A DNA stretch of 12,071 nucleotides from JACMMS01 sp043772865. Its GTDB lineage: Bacteria; Pseudomonadota; Gammaproteobacteria; Burkholderiales; Methylophilaceae. Below, piece by piece: positions 1-6,500 of the stretch; the first letter of the stretch is position 1, and every line of letters starts with the position of its first letter. A model generated the notes under the pieces. The model was not told where the DNA came from, searched no databases, and was given only the letters and a program-made list of their open reading frames with translations. The position numbers were made by a program, and so were the translations under genes. Where the stretch lies: NCBI GenBank assembly GCA_043772865.1, contig JAYVFU010000129.1, positions 1 to 12,071 of the forward strand. Reading direction: 5' to 3'.

Positions 1-26
1 TATTTATTACATTATGCTATGACATT

Positions 27-407
27 ATGAAAAAACTCATCGCTTTTATAATTGTGTTTGCTGTGTATCAAAGCTGGGGAAAAATCGAATCAATATTTAG
101 CCCCAGCCTTTCAAAACAGCAGTTAGCTACTGCTCAAGTTAATGCAAAAAATAGCACTAAGAAAGTCATTTTATATGGCACTACTTGGTGTGGCTATTGC
201 AAGAAAACCCGTGAATTTTTAGCAGAAAACAACATTGCTTACACTGAATTTGATATTGAAAACTCAGATGAAGGCAGGCGGTGTTACGATGCCATTAATG
301 GTAGTGGCGTACCCGTGCTAGAAGTGAATAGCACCGTGATAAGAGGCTATGCGCCTGAGGCTATTTTGGCTGCGTTAAATCCCGATAACGCCGTGCAAAC
401 TAATTAG
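27..407 (+). CDS. Glutaredoxin-like protein with N-terminal membrane anchor or signal
   Basis: 126-residue thioredoxin-fold protein of the glutaredoxin family, expected to reduce or exchange disulfides, or mixed disulfides with glutathione. The redox motif CGYC is at residues 55-58, preceded by a beta strand (VILYGTTW). The cis-proline loop GVPV is at 94-97 and a C-terminal GYAPEAI segment resembles the glutathione-side helix. An extra Cys is at residue 86. Residues 4-14 are hydrophobic after MKK, and about 30 linker residues precede the fold, so the domain is probably anchored to or exported across the inner membrane. That is unusual for classical cytoplasmic glutaredoxins. I see no good Shine-Dalgarno before the ATG. 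The frame stays open to the left window edge, so a start farther upstream cannot be excluded, although MKKLIAF looks like a natural N-terminus. Family is secure; the in vivo substrate is unknown. Confidence 0.85.
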   Translation: MKKLIAFIIVFAVYQSWGKIESIFSPSLSKQQLATAQVNAKNSTKKVILYGTTWCGYCKKTREFLAENNIAYTEFDIENSDEGRRCYDAINGSGVPVLEVNSTVIRGYAPEAILAALNPDNAVQTN

Positions 408-424
408 TGAATAGCATATAAGAA

Positions 425-817
425 ATGTATTCAGCCACTTTTATTTTTCATAAAAAACAGTTTGATGAGGCATTTTATGAGTTGGATGGTGCGATAGCCG
501 AAGCCGCTAAGCTTTCCGTGGGTTACTAAGGTGCAGAGGCTTGGGAAAACGCCGAAACAGGGCGGATTTGCAATGTGTATTATTGGGAATCAATGGCGGG
601 CATTCACGAGCTGATGAATCACCCCAAACATCTTGAGGCAAAAGCAGCGCAATCTAATTGGCTTAATGGCTATCAAGTGGTGATTCTACGAGTGATACGT
701 GCTTATGGTGATGGCACTATTGCGCATCCAACTCAAGGGTGCTTTTTTAATCAAAAATTTCCAACTTCCGTCATTCCCGCGCAGGCGGGAATCCAGTTAA
801 GTGTGAGATTAGCCTAG
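425..817 (+). pseudogene. Antibiotic biosynthesis monooxygenase (ABM)-like gene, interrupted by one stop codon
   Basis: Reading from the ATG at 425 gives a continuous ABM-like (dimeric alpha/beta barrel) sequence broken only by TAA at 527-529 (codon 35). Before the stop the frame reads MYSATFIFHKKQFDEAFYELD and then AEAAKLSVGY. After it, in the same frame, come GAEAWENAETGRICNVYYWES, the HPKHLEAKAAQ segment and NWLNGYQVVILRVIRAYGDG. Both sides fit one small protein of about 100 residues, so one substitution (for example TTA or CAA to TAA) explains the break. The frame then continues without a natural stop into the palindromic repeat starting at 770, gives the repeat-derived string SVIPAQAGIQ, and ends at 815-817, so the native C-terminus seems lost too. 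It lies 17 bases after the glutaredoxin gene. A GTG at 575 could restart translation but would give only the second half of the fold. Family assignment is from memory of related sequences. Confidence 0.7.
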
Positions 818-841
818 ATTCCCGCCTCCGCGGGAATGACG
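770..841. repeat. 72-bp REP/dRS3-like double-hairpin repeat, copy 1
   Basis: Two inverted arms each form their own hairpin. The left hairpin at 773-792 and the right one at 818-837 both fit ATTCCC-N8-GGGAAT, which is the form of the neisserial dRS3 repeat. The arms are also inverted copies of each other, so the whole unit can fold into one long stem. It matches copy 2 at 3343-3414 at 64 of 72 positions with no gaps. Weaker similarity continues outside the core: AATCAAAAA begins 21 bases to the left at 749, and TGGT begins 7 bases to the right at 848. The left arm has overrun the 3' end of the ABM pseudogene, and the element lies downstream of pbpC on the other strand, where it could help end transcription from both sides. 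Confidence 0.88.
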
Positions 842-904
842 AATTGGTGGTATTTTTGCGAAAATCGCTAATCACATTTAAGATTGTGCAAAAATCCCCC
901 CCCA

Positions 905-920
905 TAAATACAGGTATTTA
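905..920. repeat. Small inverted repeat over the pbpC stop codon, next to a C8 run
   Basis: TAAATAC (905-911) and GTATTTA (914-920) are perfect inverted arms with only two bases between them. The right arm contains the pbpC stop codon (complement of 918-920). A run of eight C (896-903; G on the pbpC strand) follows. There is no T-tract after it on the pbpC strand, so a standard intrinsic terminator is not supported. The role is unknown. Confidence 0.4.
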
Positions 921-2348
921 AGGCACAATTTCAATTTTAATATCCCTAGTAGCACTTCTGCCTTGATCATCTACTACCGTTAAACTATGCCAGCCTGAAG
1001 TTTCGGGTCGCCAAGGTTTTCCGCCGCTTTTAGCCTCTACATTACCTAAATAATCTTTATCTAAAAACCAGTATAAAGTGTGCGTGTCGCCACCCACTGT
1101 GGCTTGCAATGCAATGGTTTCAATAGGTCGCGAGAGCCGCAGGGTATAAGTGACAGAGGTTAAAAGGGATGTGATATGAGGTGCGTCATCTTGGTTATTT
1201 GAGCCTGTTTGGTTATTAAATGTGTTCTCTACACAGTGACCAACTGGTGGTACGCGCCTTGGCATGCCAGCCTCGCGAAATAAGCGGATCATGCTGGAAT
1301 CCCAAAACTCAAAAATCTCAGTGTGCGTATAAGCTGCATCGTAAGGCGGGCAAGCGGCTAGCCCAGTACGGTTATCAATCACAACCGGTCTATGTAATGT
1401 GCTGACTTTAATCGGCGATTTACCAGGAATAAACCAAGTATCGGCAAGTTGCGGGCAATAAGCATTAGGAAAATCACCGCTGGCTGCACAAACACTCACA
1501 TGTTTTAAGTTGCGCGGTGGGATACGCACAGGTTCTGGTTCATTAGACAAAGTCAGCGGTAAAGCATCAGCAATACGAAAAAATAGCGGTGCGGCGGCTT
1601 CAATACCGATAAATGCAGGGTTAGCACTACCGTCAAAGTTACCTATCCAAACTGCCAATACATAGGGACCTGTGACGCCAATTGTCCACGCATCACGAAA
1701 TCCCCAAGAAGTACCTGTTTTCCGCATGGCATTCCAGCGCCTGCCATTAGCTGCGGGTATGCCATCTGGTCGTTGGTTGGTAGATAGCATATCCAGCACT
1801 AAATAACTCGCTTCTGGGCTCATCAGCTTAAGCGCGGGCTCAGTTTGTACGGTGCCCTCAAAATAGCGCAAAGGCTTTAACTCACCTTGATTAGCCAGCA
1901 TGGTGTACATGGTGGCGAGTTCTTCCATGCTAACTTCTCCACCACCCAATACCAAAGCCAGCCCGTAATGTTCCTCAGATTGCAGCTTACTTACGTCAGC
2001 TGCTTTCATAAAATCGTATAAGCTGGGATTTTTTAGCTTACTCGCTAGATATACGGCAGGAATGTTACGGCTGCGTATCAGAGCATCGCGTGCAGTCACT
2101 GGGCCAACAAATCTGCCATCAAAGTTTTCTGGTTGAAATGGTCCAAACGCAGTAGGTGCATCTTTGAGTATGGAGAGCGGATGTATTAAGCCCTGATCTA
2201 GCGCCATGCCGTAAATAAATGGCTTAAGCGTAGAACCCAGAGAGCGTTTCCCTAACGACCCATTGACTTGCCCATCAATGTCGGCGTTATTAAAATCTGC
2301 CGATCCTTGTAAAGCTACTACTGCTTGAGTACGCGTATCAATGATCAT
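918..2348 (-). CDS. pbpC: PbpC C-terminal fragment: transpeptidase and BiPBP_C domain
   Basis: Back half of penicillin-binding protein 1C, 476 residues if read from the ATG at 2348; the open frame reaches further upstream past the frameshift. The transpeptidase motifs are intact: S39-T-L-K42 (SxxK, the acyl-enzyme serine, in KRSLGSTLKPF), S93-R-N95 (SxN) and KTGTS at 210-214. Residues from about 385 to the end match the BiPBP_C domain typical of PBP1C, containing TLYWFLDKDYLG and ending GRSATRDIKIEIVP. As a separate product it would lack the membrane anchor or any signal peptide and so would stay in the cytoplasm, where it should be non-functional. The first ATG falls inside the conserved AMIIDT strand and has no convincing ribosome binding site, so this is a fragment and not an independent gene. 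The intact motifs suggest the break is recent or artefactual. Confidence 0.8.
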   Translation of the reverse strand: MIIDTRTQAVVALQGSADFNNADIDGQVNGSLGKRSLGSTLKPFIYGMALDQGLIHPLSILKDAPTAFGPFQPENFDGRFVGPVTARDALIRSRNIPAVYLASKLKNPSLYDFMKAADVSKLQSEEHYGLALVLGGGEVSMEELATMYTMLANQGELKPLRYFEGTVQTEPALKLMSPEASYLVLDMLSTNQRPDGIPAANGRRWNAMRKTGTSWGFRDAWTIGVTGPYVLAVWIGNFDGSANPAFIGIEAAAPLFFRIADALPLTLSNEPEPVRIPPRNLKHVSVCAASGDFPNAYCPQLADTWFIPGKSPIKVSTLHRPVVIDNRTGLAACPPYDAAYTHTEIFEFWDSSMIRLFREAGMPRRVPPVGHCVENTFNNQTGSNNQDDAPHITSLLTSVTYTLRLSRPIETIALQATVGGDTHTLYWFLDKDYLGNVEAKSGGKPWRPETSGWHSLTVVDDQGRSATRDIKIEIVP

Positions 2349-2397
2349 CGCTGTGGCATTTTTGATACCACGCGCGGAGTTTTGCGCAATAAATTGT

Positions 2398-3261
2398 TTA
2401 ATTTTGACGATTAAGCAGCGACTGTAGGCGTGGTTGTAGTGTGGTTTTTATTTGAGTGTTTGTTAACTCTTCAGTCAATACTCTATCTACAAAATGTGGT
2501 GCTGCAAAAGGCAAGTCGGACAAATCTTTCAGCGGTAACGGCAGTTGCATAAAACGTATGTCACTGGCTGTGATTTGATTATGTTTTCTCCAACGTGAAA
2601 ATAAACGCAGTTTTGCCTCTATTAATGATTGAGTACTTGTGGCACGATTATTTGGCTTTTGCGGAATCACCGCTAATGTTAGCGCTTCAGGCAATGTTAG
2701 TTTACCTGACGTTTTGCCAAAATAAATCAAACTGGCTGCATCTACTCCTTGAATATTACGACCATAAGGTGCCATATTTAAGTAAGCCTCTAAAATATCA
2801 TGTTTGCTGTAACGTGCTTCTAACCAGAGCGCTAAAGCGATTTGCTTGGTTTTTCCACTTGGGCTGCGTGTATTAAGGCGGTAAAGTAATCGCGCCAATT
2901 GCATAGTCAGTGTAGAACCACCTTGCCGATTATTGCCTGAATAAGTTTGCCAAGCACCACGGCTAATGGATAAAGGATTAACGCCAATATGCCAATAAAA
3001 CCATTGGTCTTCTTGCAGTTTAACTGCTTCAACTAATGTGGATGAGATGTCTTTTAATGGAATCCATAAACGGTATTGTTCATCGCTTGCAAGGGTTAGG
3101 CGTAGTAATGAGCCATCTGCCGCTAACACAGCGGTAGAAGAGGGTGCGTAGCTTGCAAGTGGTGCGTGAGGCCATAAACGTAGGATTATTAGCGAGCAAC
3201 AAACCACAAGTAACACAGCGTGTAGTTTGGTGGAGTTTTTGAGGGAGTTAAAGGGTTGCAC
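2398..3261 (-). CDS. pbpC: PbpC N-terminal fragment: membrane anchor and GT51 transglycosylase
   Basis: 287-residue front half of penicillin-binding protein 1C. One transmembrane segment spans about residues 14-30. The GT51 motifs are present: EDQWFYWHIGVNP from residue 84, with E84 as the expected catalytic glutamate; QGGSTLTMQLAR from 113; and KHDILEAYLNMAPYGRNIQG from 153, with E158 as the second conserved glutamate. IPQKPNNR (199-206) closes the domain. The start is GTG at 3261. A stop lies 11 codons upstream, no ATG is available before the anchor, and no clear Shine-Dalgarno is visible, so expression may be weak or coupled. It ends prematurely at TTLQPRLQSLLNRQN because of the frameshift. 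The transglycosylase domain is complete, so this piece could fold and polymerise glycan without cross-linking activity, but that is inference. Confidence 0.8.
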   Translation of the reverse strand: MQPFNSLKNSTKLHAVLLVVCCSLIILRLWPHAPLASYAPSSTAVLAADGSLLRLTLASDEQYRLWIPLKDISSTLVEAVKLQEDQWFYWHIGVNPLSISRGAWQTYSGNNRQGGSTLTMQLARLLYRLNTRSPSGKTKQIALALWLEARYSKHDILEAYLNMAPYGRNIQGVDAASLIYFGKTSGKLTLPEALTLAVIPQKPNNRATSTQSLIEAKLRLFSRWRKHNQITASDIRFMQLPLPLKDLSDLPFAAPHFVDRVLTEELTNTQIKTTLQPRLQSLLNRQN

Positions 3262-3342
3262 GTGGAATTTAAAAGTGCTCAGAAAAACTTAAGATTATGA
3301 CATTTTGCACAAATGTTCTTTCAATCAAAAACTTCTTTCTTC

Positions 3343-3414
3343 GCCATTCCCGCGAAGGCGGGAATCCAGTCAAGTGTCAGGGTCGCCTAGATTCCCGCCT
3401 TCGCGGGAATGACG
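3343..3414. repeat. 72-bp REP/dRS3-like double-hairpin repeat, copy 2
   Basis: Same structure, length and orientation as copy 1 at 770-841, with eight mismatches (repeat positions 2, 13, 29, 36, 39, 40, 42 and 59). Hairpins at 3346-3365 and 3391-3410 both fit ATTCCC-N8-GGGAAT. It sits in the 256-base gap (3262-3517) between the end of the alpha-2-macroglobulin gene and the start of pbpC, which otherwise holds nothing I recognise. Transcripts from the macroglobulin gene into pbpC would have to cross this strong stem. A T7 run follows on the + strand at 3424-3430, ten bases after the core. The left flank (AATCAAAAA at 3323) and the right flank (TGGT at 3421) echo those of copy 1. Confidence 0.88.
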
Positions 3415-3517
3415 GATTTCTGGTTTTTTTATATAAAAATCTCATCATCTATTAAGCTTATTATTAGTTAGATGCCGTTCAGAAGTCGGTCTATCCAAAC
3501 GACATACAATCTATACT

Positions 3518-6500
3518 CTATTTCGGCTTAACCACTTCTAATTTCCCCGCTAACCCTCTGGCATATAATTTTCTATCATACATACCTTCTGCAAATGGCG
3601 CGGGTACTTGAAACAAGCCTGCATTAGTGGCTCTTACCCGATAGACAAATGTGCCTATATTACGGCCTAAATTACCATAAAGTATGACGCGGTCATCACG
3701 AATATCTGCGTAACTTGGCTGCCAAGTACTGTAGTTAGCTTCACCAACTGGTGCTTGCCATGCCGGAGCATTAGCAGCGGCTTCGCCTTCGCTCTCATTA
3801 TAGTTCTCACTCGATGAAGTTTGCTGCGTGCTCTCAGCTACGGCATTTAAAATTGGCTCAATGCCGCCTGGTAATAAATCTACCAGTGCAATTTGTGAGG
3901 CATTATCCCTATCCGTACTGCGGAAAGTGAGCTTCACTAAAAACTCATCACCCACTTTGATTGAGGTTAATATTTTGCCATCCAACCCAGTGAATTCGCG
4001 TGCTATTTCTAAGCTATTTGAAACTTTATCAACAGGCACTTTACGGTCAAAACCATTTTCAGATAACAAGTAGTAAGCAGGTAGCGGACTTTCTTTATTA
4101 AATTGCAATTTAGCCGCATTGATAGAGGCATTGCCCGATTTTACTATACTGCCTGTAAGCGCAATAGCCGTTGATTGCCCATTTTTGTTAAGCTCGCTAA
4201 TCGCTAATTTAGCCGTATCATTGCCACCCGCTTTAGCATAAGCATCAAAGCCCATGATTAAATAGCTGGCAGATAATGAATGGTAGGTATTTTGCGAGAC
4301 GACTTCACCTAATCTAATCACTACCTTATTGGGGATTGTTTTTACCTGTTCTTTAAAGTATTTAGAAATTAAATACAGCATTTGAGCATCGTGCGTGGTG
4401 GTATCGTAATAAGTTTCAGAAGCTTGCGTATTACTGCCACTCAGATTTTTTCCAAAGAAATCGCTACTATTCGCCCAGCCCACTTTAGCGGCTAATTTAT
4501 TAGCAATCGCATCTTGTTTCAATAGTTTATAACTGGCTGTTATGTAGCCGGCAGTTAAATCTTGCGGCCAATCTTTAGCGTAACGTTCATCCAGCTCCTT
4601 TTGTAAGGTGGCTAGCATGCCCAATGTAACAATGCCTTGGCGCGTTAGTAGGTAAATGGCATAAGCACGGTTACGCGCACCACCTAAGCCTTCAGAGCCA
4701 CCCACAGCATATTGTTGCATCCATTGATTAGCTGATGCCAACATATCTGCAGGCACCGTCATGCCGTGGTCTTTCGCTTCTAATAAATAGTGCACAGCAT
4801 AGATGCTGGCAAATGGTGATATTTGCATATTGGCAGACCATAAGCCAAAACTGCCATCTTCATTTTGGCGCTCGCGCAAAATCTGCACAACTTTATTAAA
4901 ATCATTTTTTCTTACAACATCATTGCTTGATAGTGTGCTCGATAGTAATAGCGCAGGTATGCCTTTACTCACCAATTGTTCAGTGCAAGAGTATTCATAA
5001 GCACCTAAGTAGCTGCTCAAACCTTGGGCCCAAACCATTGGTGTTGTAGAAATTCCAGCTTCCACCTGACGCTTTTCCGCAAATAGATCGCGATTAAGTG
5101 CTTGTGTTTTAGCATTACCATCAAACTGCCCAACAGTGAGTTGCGTGCGGAAAGGCGTAGCAGGGCGTATGCCTATCGTGTCAGTTGCTTTGCCTTGTAA
5201 GCTGCTGCTGGTAACGCTATTGGCAATAAATTGTAAATCAGCTGAGCCTAACATTTCATTAGCACGAATACGAAACTCAGCAATCGCTTCTTGTTGGCTG
5301 GCAATGTTAAGCGCAACCTTGCTTTGCGAGAGTACAGTGAGCGCCTTACTTGGCGTCATTGTGAGACTAATTGGTGCTTTACTGCTTGATCCGCGAATAT
5401 TATTAAATACGCCAACACTCACTAAAAATTCATTCCCTGGCGATACACTCACTGGCACGTTGGGCGTTAAAATTAAATCGCCGCGCACTTCGGTTCCGCC
5501 ATCAAATACGCCTATACGGTCTGGCGTCACGGCTACTGCGTAAATATGCAATTTGTCGTTAAAGCTATCTGGCACTTTGTATTGCAACGTTTTGCCTTGC
5601 GCGTTCACATCAACAATGCCAGACCAATACGCAACTGGTGGCTGGCGCTTTTTCTTAAATGGATTTAAATGCCGACCGAGTGCTGCATTGCCATCACCAC
5701 CAGGTGCTGCAGCATTTAATAAGCGCTGAAACTCTGGCAGAATCAAATCTAAAATCTGCGTAGTATTCACTTGCAATGCACGTTTTTGAAAGAAAAAGCC
5801 AATCGGGTCAGGTGATTTGTAGCGAGCAACTTGCAGAATACCTTCATCTACTGCAAACACCACAACACGTGAAGCTGATGCTGCGCTGACCTTTAAATCT
5901 AAGGCTTGACCAGGTTTAATTACGTCTGGCACAATCACTTTTACTGGCTCACGACGCGCATCCATATTCACTACAAACGGCACAACACCATAAGATAGCG
6001 GGCTAGTAAATACTTCATCCGAGCTAGCATCCCGTACAAATTGTACAGAGACATAACCATTACCTTCAAAGTCGTTCGGCAGCGTGATTTTTTGCACAGA
6101 GCTAGTCGTTTTGGTTTTAAACCACACATGTTGATACACTTTGTCGCGCTCAATCGTAATCAGCCCTGCGCCTACATAAGGGGCGCGAATGCTGATTTCT
6201 ATTATGCCACCCGCCACATAATCTGCTTTATTTAGGCTTAATTGTAATTCGGCATTGCGCTCTAATGAGCGACTTAAATTGGCTTGCCCAGCAACGCTAT
6301 ATTCAATGCGGTTTAGCTCTGTGCCCGCAGCATCTTTTAATACTAAGGCGAAGTCACCTGGCTCACTGGTGTTAAGTGCAAGCTCTGCACCAGTAGAAGC
6401 TAGAGCGCAGGGTTTGCTCTCGCGCACGGTTTCTTTTTTGCGCGATTCATAATGATAAGTCCCGTCATTTTGCTTAATGAGTACAGATACAAATTTGCGC

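Larger units (their letters stand above)
918..3261 (-). pseudogene. pbpC: Penicillin-binding protein 1C gene, split by a one-base frameshift
   Basis: The two neighbouring - strand frames (3261-2398 and 2348-918) together make one bifunctional class A penicillin-binding protein. Its GT51 transglycosylase would polymerise glycan strands and its transpeptidase would cross-link peptides at the periplasmic face of the inner membrane. The first frame ends at TAA (2400-2398) just after LLNRQ. Skipping one A in the A4 run (complement of 2402-2405) joins it to IKQFIAQNSARGIKNATAMIIDT, which is the expected family sequence between the two domains. The joined product would be 780 residues, close to the 770 of E. 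coli PbpC. The gene follows the alpha-2-macroglobulin gene on the same strand, the classic yfhM-pbpC pairing, but with a 256-base gap holding a repeat. It is either a recent pseudogene, two separately made halves, or a sequencing or assembly error in a short homopolymer; the sequence alone cannot decide. Confidence 0.85.

Noticed and set aside
1..30. A frame open from the left edge ends in TGA at 28-30, overlapping the glutaredoxin ATG as ATGA, as if an upstream gene were translationally coupled.
   Set aside because: Only nine codons are visible, with no recognisable protein sequence; the overlap can occur by chance.
896..903. Run of eight C near the pbpC stop as a phase-variation tract.
   Set aside because: It lies after the stop codon and outside any recognisable promoter spacer, so length changes would not switch a gene.
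2396..2406. Programmed +1 ribosomal frameshifting as an explanation for the pbpC split.
   Set aside because: There is only an A4 run, with no recognised slippery site, no internal Shine-Dalgarno-like stimulator and no precedent that I know of in this family; mutation or sequencing error is simpler.
770..3414. The repeated palindromes as a CRISPR array.
   Set aside because: There are only two units about 2.5 kb apart with a gene between them and no regular spacers.
3472..3484. ATGCCGTTCAGAA resembles the neisserial DNA uptake sequence ATGCCGTCTGAA.
   Set aside because: The core differs (GTTCAGAA in place of GTCTGAA), and it is a single copy with no second site in the window.
5136..5543. A 135-codon open frame on the + strand opposite the macroglobulin gene, and several shorter ones like it.
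   Set aside because: They lie antisense within a strongly conserved gene, show no family features and lack ribosome binding sites; they are frame shadows.
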